Part shown: positions 56,631 through 63,965 of the stretch, piece after piece | Numbering within the stretch: position 1 is the first letter of the stretch | Layout: the number at the start of each line of letters is the position of its first letter | NCBI GenBank assembly: GCA_945482615.1 | Contig: CALYRG010000001.1 | Location: 45,563-109,562 of the forward strand | DNA length: 64,000 nt | Direction of reading: 5' to 3' | Source: an uncultured Clostridia bacterium | GTDB taxonomy: Bacteria; Bacillota; Clostridia; Oscillospirales; Oscillospiraceae | Translations under genes and position numbers: made by a program | Notes under the pieces: model-generated | Seen by the model: the letters and a program-made list of their open reading frames with translations, nothing else | The model's database searches: none | Told to the model about the DNA's origin: nothing

Positions 56631-57173
56631 ATGCTGTTCTCGTCCAAAGAATGCAAAGAGAAGTACGGAAATTATTATCAAATCAACAAAGCAATTCAAG
56701 CTGGCACCCTTTACAAAGTTGCTGATGGAGTTTATTCTGACACTCCCAGAGTTTCAGAGGTTGAGATCATCATGTACAGATACCCTCAAACAGTGTTTAC
56801 ACTGAACAGCGCCTTTTATTATCACGGTCTTACGGATGTTATTCCAAACAGGTATTATCTTGCTACGGTCCGTGATACGCATAAAATTCCGGATCCGAAA
56901 ATCAAGCAGGTGTTCTATTCTACAGATAAATTTTCTGTCGGTATATCCGACTTGGCATACCAGGGAACGACTATTCGGATCTATGACCGGGAGCGCATGC
57001 TGATTGAGTTGATCCGGTCCGCAAAGAATTTGCCATTCGATTACTATAAAGAAATAATTGAGAGCTATCGCCGCAGCGTACACAGTCTGGATATCCAGAA
57101 ACTGCAGGAATATATTCCGGCGTTTCCCAAAGGCGATGCAATCATGGAAGCCATCGAGCTGGAGGTCCTATAA
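56631..57173 (+). CDS. Type IV toxin-antitoxin AbiEi family antitoxin
   Basis: 180 residues from an ATG with GGAGGTGATC upstream. 'INKAIQAGTLYKVADGVYSDTPRVSEVEIIMYRYPQTVFTLNSAFYYHGLTDVIPNRYYLATVRDTHKI' is the winged-helix plus AbiEi_3/4-like core seen in antitoxins paired with nucleotidyltransferase toxins. It should counter the toxin and repress the promoter through the inverted repeat just upstream. The toxin gene begins on the last base of its stop codon. Confidence 0.87.
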   Translation: MLFSSKECKEKYGNYYQINKAIQAGTLYKVADGVYSDTPRVSEVEIIMYRYPQTVFTLNSAFYYHGLTDVIPNRYYLATVRDTHKIPDPKIKQVFYSTDKFSVGISDLAYQGTTIRIYDRERMLIELIRSAKNLPFDYYKEIIESYRRSVHSLDIQKLQEYIPAFPKGDAIMEAIELEVL

Positions 57174-57976
57174 TGATACAAATTGCCGAGATGATACAGA
57201 AGGCAAAAGCAGAAGGCTATAATGAAGCAAATGCCGAGGCGAAGGTGTGCCAGGACATTGTACTGACTCTTATTTCCCGGACCTCTATGAATCGGAACAT
57301 TACCGTAAAGGGCGGCGTTGTGATGCGGAGCATCTCCCATGATGCCCGCCGTGCTACCCAGGATATTGATTTGGATTTTATCCGTTATCCGTTGCAGGAC
57401 GAAGCAATCCGAGCCTTTATTAATAAGCTGAACTCAGTGGGTATGGTTTCCATTCAGATGACCGGCGCGATAGAAGAACTGAACCAGCAGGATTATCACG
57501 GAAAACGCATCCATATTGCAATCCGGGATGCAGAAGGAACTCTGCTCTCCAGCAAAATCGACCTGGGTGTACATAAACACTTTGACATTGAACAGGAAGA
57601 TTTCTGTTTTGATGTTGGTATTGATGATATCGGTGCCAGTCTGCTCATTAACTCCAAAGAGCAGATGCTGACGGAGAAACTTCGTTCCATTTTGAAATTT
57701 GGTGCTTTCTCCACCCGTTATAAGGATATTTTCGATATCTACTACCTGCTGGATCTAAGCGATCGGGAGAAGCTGCAGCACTGCTTCACAACGCTGATCT
57801 TTGCAGATCCCGGAATGCGGGAAAATAATATGGATGATATCATTCGCCGCGTAGACACTACATTCAAGAACAAGCGATATCTGGACCGGCTTAATAGATC
57901 GGAGAAAAATTGGCTCGGTTTAGATGTTGCGGATGTGCTGTCCGGTATCCTTACCCGGTTGCAAGTATTAAAATAA
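57173..57976 (+). CDS. AbiEii/AbiGii family nucleotidyltransferase toxin
   Basis: 267 residues. 'NITVKGGVVMRSISHDARRATQDIDLDFIRYPL' carries the GGxxxR and DxDxD-like active-site pattern of the AbiEii/DUF1814 superfamily, and 'KEQMLTEKLRSILKFGAFSTRYKDIFDIYYLL' is the conserved second half. These toxins transfer nucleotides to tRNA or other targets and cause phage abortive infection or growth arrest. It overlaps the antitoxin stop by 1 nt, a coupled type IV system. Its GC content is below that of the flanking housekeeping genes, which suggests transfer. Confidence 0.9.
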   Translation: MIQIAEMIQKAKAEGYNEANAEAKVCQDIVLTLISRTSMNRNITVKGGVVMRSISHDARRATQDIDLDFIRYPLQDEAIRAFINKLNSVGMVSIQMTGAIEELNQQDYHGKRIHIAIRDAEGTLLSSKIDLGVHKHFDIEQEDFCFDVGIDDIGASLLINSKEQMLTEKLRSILKFGAFSTRYKDIFDIYYLLDLSDREKLQHCFTTLIFADPGMRENNMDDIIRRVDTTFKNKRYLDRLNRSEKNWLGLDVADVLSGILTRLQVLK

Positions 57977-58030
57977 ACTATGAAATTCGTTGCGGGGAGA
58001 ACAAATCCGAACTTGAGTATAAAAGAAGAG

Positions 58031-58062
58031 AGCCGACACCTTGGTAGGTGCCGGCTTTCATT
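58031..58062 (+). terminator. Terminator of the abiE pair
   Basis: AGCCGACACC pairs with GGTGCCGGCT (one mismatch) and is followed by TTCATT; it lies 55 nt after the toxin stop. Confidence 0.65.
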
Positions 58063-58342
58063 AATCATCGACCCATGCTATTTCTGTCTCTACGTCCCAG
58101 AAGGACTTTCCGTCCCAAATAGCTGCAGCTAAGAAATCGTCAACGGGATAACCGTGTGTGTCTCCTCTACCTGTCCAAATATAGGTATTGGAAGGCGGAT
58201 CCCAGCGATCCAGGTAGAGCGCATATCTTCCGTCTTCCTCCATAAATCCCTGCAAGAAGAATTTCTGATTGCGAAACAGAAAAACCAACTCGTCGCCATA
58301 GTGGATACGATCCACAAATTCAGACACGCTACCGTTTATCAT
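58061..58342 (-). CDS. Hypothetical protein, 93 residues
   Basis: The sequence 'SEFVDRIHYGDELVFLFRNQKFFLQGFMEEDGRYALYLDRWDPPSNTYIWTGRG' to 'FLAAAIWDGKSFWDVETEIAWVDD' looks like a small globular protein rich in aromatic and acidic residues. No family recognised. Its start overlaps the stop of the upstream gene, and it is the last of a set with the MGGRG protein and DUF4417 on the same strand. A membership of an integrated-element gene group is likely from context. Confidence 0.65.
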   Translation of the reverse strand: MINGSVSEFVDRIHYGDELVFLFRNQKFFLQGFMEEDGRYALYLDRWDPPSNTYIWTGRGDTHGYPVDDFLAAAIWDGKSFWDVETEIAWVDD

Positions 58343-58719
58343 TACAATTGAACTCCTTTGAAAAATCTTCTGTATTTTTTGATTTCATCTGCAGTAATCG
58401 GTCTTGTGGTGCGATTCTTGAAATCATTACGGGGATACTCATGAACGTGGAGAACATTGTCTGTGCGATTGTCCGAGATTTTGGGTTCCCGATGGTAAGC
58501 TATTTCCTTCACCAGATAATGATCTTTATCGTAAATTCGCATCTCATGAAATGTTCCGTCGGATTTCAATTTTATATATGCACTGCTGGAATGTGCTTCC
58601 TCGGGCAAACTGTGCTTGCCTCCTGTACCTACAAGAACTTTTACTCCATCGATTGTTCCAACTGTTTGATAGCTGTATGGAACAGGATTCCCAGCCGCAA
58701 AGGTACCTCTGCCGCCCAT
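58342..58719 (-). CDS. Hypothetical phage/ICE-type protein (starts MGGRGT)
   Basis: 125 residues from the ATG 1 nt after the DUF4417 stop codon. 'MGGRGTFAAGNPVPYSYQTVG' and 'LPEEAHSSSAYIKLKSDGTFHEMRIYDKDHYLVKEIAYHREPKI' then 'VLHVHEYPRNDFKNRTTRPITADEIKKYRRFF' form a pattern I know from uncharacterised genes of Firmicute mobile elements, often next to DUF4417. No catalytic motif is evident. Function unknown. Confidence 0.7.
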   Translation of the reverse strand: MGGRGTFAAGNPVPYSYQTVGTIDGVKVLVGTGGKHSLPEEAHSSSAYIKLKSDGTFHEMRIYDKDHYLVKEIAYHREPKISDNRTDNVLHVHEYPRNDFKNRTTRPITADEIKKYRRFFKGVQL

Positions 58720-58720
58720 A

Positions 58721-59344
58721 TCAACGCACCACCTTTCGGGATGCCCGATAATCCACAGTGATGATGGTGCCCTGCATTTCTGCCAGAGGATCACCAAAGC
58801 AGATAATGGTTTCGGGATTTAATTTGTCTACCATTGCTTCGTAGCCACGCATGAATTGCAATTTGGAACGCCTGCAGCCAAGGGTACTGACCGCAACGAT
58901 AGCATTCTGCTCCACACCATCGAAACAGAAATCGAAACTCCGAGGAGTGCTCCAGCTGATTGTAGGAATGACGGTTAAGCCATTGCTCTGCCAATATGCA
59001 CCGACCCAACGGTTCTTTGCAACACTTTCAAGCTGCCGCCAAAGATCCATGTCTGCATACGTAGAGAAATCCGGTGTCAGCAGGAAGGCATACTGAGAAT
59101 ACTTTGCCAGGCTTCTGCTGGGCATTTTATAGATTCCATCAAAACGATAGTCATCCACAAAGAAGTGAACACCCTTGCTCCTGTTTACGGTCCGGTCATT
59201 GGACCGTGTGTCAGAACAAGCAATCATCTGTAGATCATCAACAGATACCGCCTGTTTCTTTACCAACGGGATGCCCCACTTGCCAACGGATGTAAAGGTA
59301 TTACGCATGAATAGAGGGTTGTCCCTCATAGATTTACCGGTCAT
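58721..59344 (-). CDS. DUF4417 domain protein
   Basis: 207 residues from an ATG with GGAGG 7 nt upstream. 'GIPLVKKQAVSVDDLQMIACSDTRSNDRTVNRSKGVHFFVDDYRFDGIYKMPSRSLAKYSQYAFLLTPDFSTYADMDLWRQLESVAKNRWVGAYWQSNGLTVIPTISWSTPRSFDFCFDGVEQNAIVAVSTLGC' is DUF4417. The family occurs in phages and conjugative elements; its role is not established. It is followed directly by the MGGRG gene. Confidence 0.85.
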   Translation of the reverse strand: MTGKSMRDNPLFMRNTFTSVGKWGIPLVKKQAVSVDDLQMIACSDTRSNDRTVNRSKGVHFFVDDYRFDGIYKMPSRSLAKYSQYAFLLTPDFSTYADMDLWRQLESVAKNRWVGAYWQSNGLTVIPTISWSTPRSFDFCFDGVEQNAIVAVSTLGCRRSKLQFMRGYEAMVDKLNPETIICFGDPLAEMQGTIITVDYRASRKVVR

Positions 59345-59422
59345 AAAATGACCTCCTTTCGAAAAAAGAAATAATGTGTGCTGTTTCTGCAGAGGAATCC
59401 CAGCAGAAATGTCAAAATACAT

Positions 59423-59532
59423 TTGCATTTTTCTCCGAAAGGTGCTATCCTATATGTGCCACCATACCGAACGCACCGTTCGGGGAAAATGCATCCTGCG
59501 ATTGTTAGCCGCAATCTGCAGGGTGCTTTTTC
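59423..59532 (+). ncRNA. Candidate small RNA between DUF4417 and ImmA/IrrE genes
   Basis: A plus-strand promoter-like pair TTGCAT/TATCCT with 17-nt spacing (59423-59451) is followed by an internal CGAACG-CAC-CGTTCG hairpin (59469-59483) and a strong terminator hairpin (59491-59526) with a T-rich tail. Both flanking genes are on the minus strand, so the plus-directed terminator has no protein gene to serve. The transcript would be about 75 nt. No known RNA family was recognised. Inferred from signals only. Confidence 0.4.
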
Positions 59533-59561
59533 TTTGATACAAGCAATTTGACCACCATCCT

Positions 59562-60083
59562 TTACTTTTTGTATTTTTTGCTTTGGTACAAGGCTGCATC
59601 AAAAGAAACACCACATACTCTTGCGATGCGAGCCGGGTTCATGTCCTTCGTAAGCTGATAGGGAATCATCAGCTCACCGGCAAAACATTTTGCCTGCCAC
59701 TCCGGGTCCTTAAAGCATGGAACTTCGGTTTTTCCAAAATTCCGTGTCAATCTGAACCCACAGTGGCATAATGTAAAATAGTGTCCTATCTCATGGGCAA
59801 TGGTCATACGGTCACGTCCTTCACCACTGCATGCCCGCTCATAGACGCTTTCCTTAATGCGGACGTGACCTGTTCTGATGTCAGTATCAGCATGAATATC
59901 TTTTCCTAGCACATGATCTGGGACGATTTCATAGCTGAATTCCGGGAAGATTTCTGCAAGAGAATCCAGAAGCTCCACAATGGGGAAGTAGAGAATGTCT
60001 GCCAATCCTAACTTGCGGCGCAGAAGATTTGCATAAGCGCGCATATCGCTGCGGGACTTTGGTTCAACGATGTACTTGGTCAA
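59562..60083 (-). CDS. ImmA/IrrE family metallopeptidase
   Basis: 173 residues. 'DRMTIAHEIGHYFTLCHCGF' is the HExxH zinc motif (His97, Glu98, His101), and 'DPEWQAKCFAGELMIP' supplies the third ligand Glu and the 'ANxFAxxLLMP'-like box. ImmA cleaves the ImmR-type repressor of mobile elements. The gene sits 5 nt after an XRE regulator and should act on it. Confidence 0.9.
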   Translation of the reverse strand: MTKYIVEPKSRSDMRAYANLLRRKLGLADILYFPIVELLDSLAEIFPEFSYEIVPDHVLGKDIHADTDIRTGHVRIKESVYERACSGEGRDRMTIAHEIGHYFTLCHCGFRLTRNFGKTEVPCFKDPEWQAKCFAGELMIPYQLTKDMNPARIARVCGVSFDAALYQSKKYKK

Positions 60084-60088
60084 TGGGG

Positions 60089-60451
60089 TTAGTCCTCCTT
60101 GCGCTTATTCAGAATATTTAAGATTCTCTGACTGGTTTCCTCGTCCAGACTATCAAACTGGCGGGCAAAAGAAATTGCCAACTGACGATTGCCTCGGGAC
60201 ACATTTTTTAGATTCAGCTCCACAACTTCGCTGGACTCCAGGACTGCTTGGCGCAGTGCAGCTTCCTGATCATCATCTAAGCCATATACATTGCGCAATT
60301 TTTCGTACCAAGCTTCGGGCATTTTCTTTTTGCCGTTCTCCACTGCAGAGAGAAATGCAGAAGACACTCCTAAGCTTTCTGCCATGTCCTTGAGTATTTC
60401 TCCTTTTGCCAGACGCAGTCTTCGTAGGAATGTTCCAAGACTTGTAATCAT
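60089..60451 (-). CDS. XRE family helix-turn-helix regulator
   Basis: 120 residues. 'LGTFLRRLRLAKGEILKDMAESLGVSSAFLSAVENGKKKMPEAWYEKLRNVYGLD' is a Cro/CI-type helix-turn-helix; the C-terminal part is helical. With the downstream ImmA/IrrE peptidase it forms the repressor-protease pair of a mobile element. Two TTAACC-N6-GGTTAA-like operators lie at its promoter, so it is likely self-regulated. Confidence 0.92.
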   Translation of the reverse strand: MITSLGTFLRRLRLAKGEILKDMAESLGVSSAFLSAVENGKKKMPEAWYEKLRNVYGLDDDQEAALRQAVLESSEVVELNLKNVSRGNRQLAISFARQFDSLDEETSQRILNILNKRKED

Positions 60452-60463
60452 AGCATAACCTCC

Positions 60464-60481
60464 TTAACCTATTTTGGTTAA
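60464..60481. promoter_or_regulatory. XRE operator A
   Basis: TTAACC-TATTTT-GGTTAA, a perfect inverted repeat lying between the -10 box and the XRE start codon. Confidence 0.7.
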
Positions 60482-60485
60482 CTGC

Positions 60486-60514
60486 ATTTTAGCACACCTG
60501 AACTACGTTGTCAA
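60486..60514 (-). promoter_or_regulatory. Promoter of the XRE-immA operon
   Basis: On the minus strand TTGACA and TAAAAT with 17-nt spacing, flanked by the two operators. Confidence 0.8.
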
Positions 60515-60528
60515 CCAAAAATGGTTAA
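60511..60528. promoter_or_regulatory. XRE operator B
   Basis: TCAACC-AAAAAT-GGTTAA, the second copy of the inverted repeat (one arm base differs), overlapping the -35 box. Confidence 0.7.
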
Positions 60529-60713
60529 TTTTTACGGTGTATATAAATAGCAAACTAAAGTAACCCTGCAAGCAATGCCAACTGGTACCCATTTGGCGCA
60601 GCGAAAAGTTGAGGCTTCCTGCCCCAAGCCCCGTGCGGACAAAAGTTGTCCTGGTACGCAGTCTTCCGGACTGCGGCTACGTGATTAGAAATCCCTAACG
60701 TTGGGCAAAAGAA

Positions 60714-60821
60714 GGGGCCGTCTCACTAATTGATATGCTCTCCATAGAGTAGACACTCGAAATAACAAAAATTTCGAGACTACACTATGGGGAGCATATC
60801 ATCATCATTTGAGACAGCCCC
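60714..60821. mobile_element. MITE-like 108-bp hairpin element
   Basis: The ends GGGGCCGTCTCA and TGAGACAGCCCC are inverted repeats like the termini of some IS families (GGGGCTGTCTCA form). The interior also folds: GATATGCTCTCCATA with TATGGGGAGCATATC, and CTCGAAAT with ATTTCGAG. No coding capacity and no clear target duplication. It might instead work as a bidirectional terminator. The remaining 60540-60710 segment shows nothing I can name. Confidence 0.5.
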
Positions 60822-60945
60822 TTTATTTGGCTTCAAGCCGCTATCGAATTGTTTCTTTCTTCCCGTATGCCGAATTTATGGCATTGCATATTGTTCTCGT
60901 GCCAGATATAATGGAACCGGACATGGAATATAAAGAGGTGGCAGT

Positions 60946-61671
60946 ATGGATGTTCGGGATTATGAATATATCGTTGCCATTGCGGATCAGGGCAGCATTA
61001 CGAGAGCGGCAGAGCAGCTGTTCATCACCCAGCCAGCACTGACCAAATTTCTCCAGCGCATTGAAAAGGAACTGGGGCTTTCCCTGTTTGTGCGCAAAGG
61101 AAAGCAGTTCATACTGACGGAAGCGGGGCAGAAATATGTGGAGGTAGGCCACGAAATTCTGCGGCTGGATCGGAAGCTGACCGAGCAGTTGAAGCAGGAT
61201 GGCATTACCCAGAAAAAGCGGATTCGTCTGGGGTTTTCCATGGGACGGCTTTATGAACTGATGGAGTCGGTGCTTCCTCAGTTCCACAGCGTCTATCCTG
61301 ACATCCAAATCATCGCAATGGAGACCTCCAGCCGCAAGCAATTTGAAGCGCTCCAGCGCAAGGAACTGGATATCGCCATAGTCACGAACGTGGAGCAGCG
61401 GGTGGGATACACGTATCTGCCGGTGGAGAAAGGCGCACCGAAACACATACTCATTTGTCAGGATGTTTTTCTTCATACTTTTTCCTCCAATAGGTTTCTG
61501 CTCCTTTCCGCTGAAGCGGAAACAGAGGCCTTCGTGAATCTGCGCGGCGCTCCCATCCCCTTCAGGATGAGCACCTTTGCAGGAAACAGGGCGCTGACAC
61601 TCCTCGGCCTGTTTCGATATTTTTCTACTTATTGTTCGTATATGCTAAACTATTGTTGTCCATTTGGATAA
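60946..61671 (+). pseudogene. LysR family regulator, C-terminally truncated
   Basis: Residues 1-165 are a normal LysR protein: 'MDVRDYEYIVAIADQGSITRAAEQLFITQPALTKFLQRIEKELGLSLFVRKGKQFILTEAGQKYV' (helix-turn-helix) and the start of the effector domain ('RIRLGFSMGRLYELMESVLPQFHSVYPDIQI'). After 'VGYTYLPVEKGAPKHILI' the sequence stops resembling the family and runs through a hairpin repeat at 61505 to a stop at 61671. A full LysR protein has about 290-300 residues; the second half of the effector domain is missing. DNA binding might survive but effector response should not. Confidence 0.75.
61505..61529. repeat. Hairpin repeat copy 1
   Basis: TTTCCGCTGAAGCGGAAA palindrome followed by CAGAGGC. 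22 of 25 bases recur at 61814-61838. It lies at the point where the LysR gene loses its family resemblance. Confidence 0.6.
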
Positions 61672-61813
61672 CCTCCATTGATTTTGTTTGTAGCGGTTGG
61701 CGAACCCGCTACCACTCTATCACTGTAGGTTCTTTTTTCTACGCATAAGTAGAACTTTTTCCGCCTCACACGCATAGCGGGTGGTGGTCTTTCTACGAAT
61801 CCAGCAGCCCCTG

Positions 61814-61838
61814 TTTCCGCCGCAGCGGAAGCAGAGGC
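61814..61838. repeat. Hairpin repeat copy 2
   Basis: TTTCCGCCGCAGCGGAAGCAGAGGC, 22/25 identical to the copy at 61505. Located upstream of the sigma factor gene. Confidence 0.6.
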
Positions 61839-61930
61839 TGTCAAGGTATCTGCCTATTTTTTGCCAAATCGTGAGATATTCCGTTCCCAATCCGTACTAT
61901 ATAGGTGTAACGGAAAGGAAGTGTCAACCA

Positions 61931-62488
61931 ATGGAAGATGAAGCCATTATCGCTTTGTTTCACGCCCGCTCGGAACAGGCGATATCCGAATTGATCGCAA
62001 AGCACGGGGCGGCGGTCAGAGGCATCACAGCCAATATCCTCCGGGACCCTCTGGATGTGGAGGAATGTGCCAATGATACATACTGGAGGATCTGGAACCG
62101 GATTCCCCCGGAGGTACCGAAGTCCTTGCGGGCCTTTGCCTGCAGCATCGCAAGAAATGCAGCTTTGAACCGGTTTCATTCCAATACAGCTCAGAAACGC
62201 AACAGCTTTTATGATGTGGCTTTGGACGAGCTGGAAGAGTATGTTCCGGCTCTGGGCAGTGTGGAATCCGAGCTGGAGGCGAAGGAGCTGTCCCGCTGCA
62301 TCAACGCTTACCTCGGCACCCTCCGCTATGATGACCGGTTTGTGTTCATCCGGCGGTACTATTATGCTGAGCCTGTATCCGTCATCGCCGCATCCATGAA
62401 CCTGCCGCCCCACCGTGTCTCCGTTCGGCTGTTCCGAATCCGGGAGAAACTACAGCTATATTTGAAGAAAGAAGGGATGCTTCCGTGA
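61931..62488 (+). CDS. ECF-type RNA polymerase sigma factor
   Basis: 185 residues from an ATG with AAAGGAAG upstream. Region 2: 'LIAKHGAAVRGITANILRDPLDVEECANDTYWRIWNRIPPEVPKSLRAFACSIARNAALNRF'. Region 4: 'LGTLRYDDRFVFIRRYYYAEPVSVIAASMNLPPHRVSVRLFRIREKLQLYL'. It directs polymerase to a stress or surface regulon. The next gene, a single-pass membrane protein, starts with GTG over its stop codon, the usual arrangement for an anti-sigma factor. Confidence 0.92.
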   Translation: MEDEAIIALFHARSEQAISELIAKHGAAVRGITANILRDPLDVEECANDTYWRIWNRIPPEVPKSLRAFACSIARNAALNRFHSNTAQKRNSFYDVALDELEEYVPALGSVESELEAKELSRCINAYLGTLRYDDRFVFIRRYYYAEPVSVIAASMNLPPHRVSVRLFRIREKLQLYLKKEGMLP

Positions 62489-63438
62489 ATCGGGAAATGG
62501 TATCGAAAGCGCTCAGCGGTATTTCCATGGATTACATCGGAGAATGCCAGGCCTACACGCCAAAGCTGCGGGAGCTTCCCGGCGGCAAGGAACAAAAAAT
62601 GGGACGATTCGAGAAAAAAACAAGCGGAATCAGCAGGAAAGTCCTTGCCTTGGTGCTGGCCGCCTGTCTGATTCTGGGGCTCAGCATTACGGCGTATGCA
62701 ACCGGCATTGTCCAGTCTCTGATTGCCAAATGGGCCAACAGCTTTTTTCTGGAAACGCCCACGGACGAGCTGCGGGAATCACGTCCGGACTACGCCGAGT
62801 GGCTGGATACCCAGTGGGAAACCCGGGCCGCTCTGGAGGAAATCGCCGGAAAGGCCCGACAGTCAGACGAGGAAAAGAATCCGGAGGAACTTGACGACGC
62901 CAGCATTACACTGCTGGAATACTGCTACGACGGTAAAACCTTCACCATGGCCTGCCGGTTTGATGCACCTCAGCGGCCTGTAACCTTCGATGTGGATTCA
63001 AATGATCCACAGTTTGCGGAACTTCAGGATGGATATTGGGTTCCGGCGGAGGACTGGCACAGCTATATTGCTCTGCGGGAGGAAGACCGGCAGGAGATTC
63101 TGCAGAAGCTGGAAAAGGATGGAAGTGTCGGTTTTACGACCTATGCCTTCCTTGTTTCGGATCATGTCCTTGTAAACGGAGAGGATCCGGGATTCTCCCA
63201 TTCCGATCCCAATGGCAATGACGGTATCTTCTATGTGGACCCTTACTATACCAGCGTCTTTGGCTCTGAGCTGCCGGAAAGCTGTCAGAATCTTCCGGAG
63301 CTGGAGGTCACCTTCACGGTGCGCTGCTGTGTGACCCACTACAGGCTGGACGGCGACACGTTCCGGTGGGCGGACGGGGAACGAATCGATTATCCCGTCA
63401 GCTTTACCCTGGAAAACGTCAATAACGAGCTCCCTTAG
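62485..63438 (+). CDS. Putative anti-sigma factor, single-pass membrane protein
   Basis: 317 residues with a GTG start overlapping the sigma factor stop by 4 nt. An N-terminal cytoplasmic part of about 50 residues is followed by one membrane helix ('VLALVLAACLILGLSITAYATG', about 54-75) and an outer domain of about 240 residues with no family I can name; the layout resembles DUF4179-type anti-sigma proteins. It should hold the sigma factor at the membrane until a signal reaches the outer domain. Role inferred from position and topology. Confidence 0.8.
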   Translation: MNREMVSKALSGISMDYIGECQAYTPKLRELPGGKEQKMGRFEKKTSGISRKVLALVLAACLILGLSITAYATGIVQSLIAKWANSFFLETPTDELRESRPDYAEWLDTQWETRAALEEIAGKARQSDEEKNPEELDDASITLLEYCYDGKTFTMACRFDAPQRPVTFDVDSNDPQFAELQDGYWVPAEDWHSYIALREEDRQEILQKLEKDGSVGFTTYAFLVSDHVLVNGEDPGFSHSDPNGNDGIFYVDPYYTSVFGSELPESCQNLPELEVTFTVRCCVTHYRLDGDTFRWADGERIDYPVSFTLENVNNELP

Positions 63439-63450
63439 CCGGGAGAAAAA

Positions 63451-63487
63451 CGGTTCCCATGGCGGATTGCTTCCGCCATGGGAACCG
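63451..63487. terminator. Bidirectional terminator
   Basis: CGGTTCCCATGGCGGA and TCCGCCATGGGAACCG form a 16-bp perfect stem with a 5-nt loop; AAAAA precedes it and ATTTTC follows it. Confidence 0.8.
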
Positions 63488-63488
63488 G

Positions 63489-63965
63489 TTACATTTTCTG
63501 AACAAACAGCCCGTCCCGGCTGCACAGCGCCAGGAGCATCCCCCGGCCCATCCGGCGGAAGCGAATCTGAGCCATCTGCTCCGGGTACAGCTTTTCCATC
63601 TGCAGACGGCTGTCCGTCACATAGGCAAGCATGGAAATGTAGTGACCCTTCTCCATGGGGTGGTTCACGGTGACAAGCAGCTCGTCCTCCACGTCCTCCA
63701 CCCGGATGCCATGCTCCGCGTCCGGTGCTTCTCCCTCCAGGGCCGGCAGCCGTACCCCGCAGCAGGAGAAGGCGCCCTCCCCCATGGCGTGGATGACGTT
63801 GCCGCAGATGGGGCAGACGTAGAAGTGGCTGCGCTTCATGTTGGCGCTGACGTTGCGGTTTTCCGCCACATCTCCGGTGAGCAGCTCCGGCACGGTGACG
63901 GACAGAGCTGCCGCCAGCTGGGGCAGAATGGATATATCCGGCAGGCCCCGGCCCGTTTCCCTTAG
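63489..63965 (-). pseudogene. HTH-desulfoferrodoxin fusion gene, 5' end missing
   Basis: Minus-strand codons from 63965 read 'RETGRGLPDISILPQLAAALSVTVPELLTG', the end of an XRE helix-turn-helix domain, then 'MKRSHFYVCPICGNVIHAMGEGAFSCCGVRLPAL' (a desulfoferrodoxin-type Cys cluster) and 'VTVNHPMEKGHYISMLAYVTDS' (superoxide reductase-like HPMxxxHYI). A stop codon (TAA at 63966-63968) precedes the HTH part, so the first two HTH helices are missing. A GTG at 63893 could still give a 134-residue protein lacking DNA binding. The intact form would sense redox or iron state. Confidence 0.65.

Noticed and set aside
60600-60710. Possible remnant coding or RNA sequence upstream of the MITE-like element
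   Set aside because: Contains a small GCAGTCTTCCGGACTGC hairpin but no promoter, frame or family resemblance.
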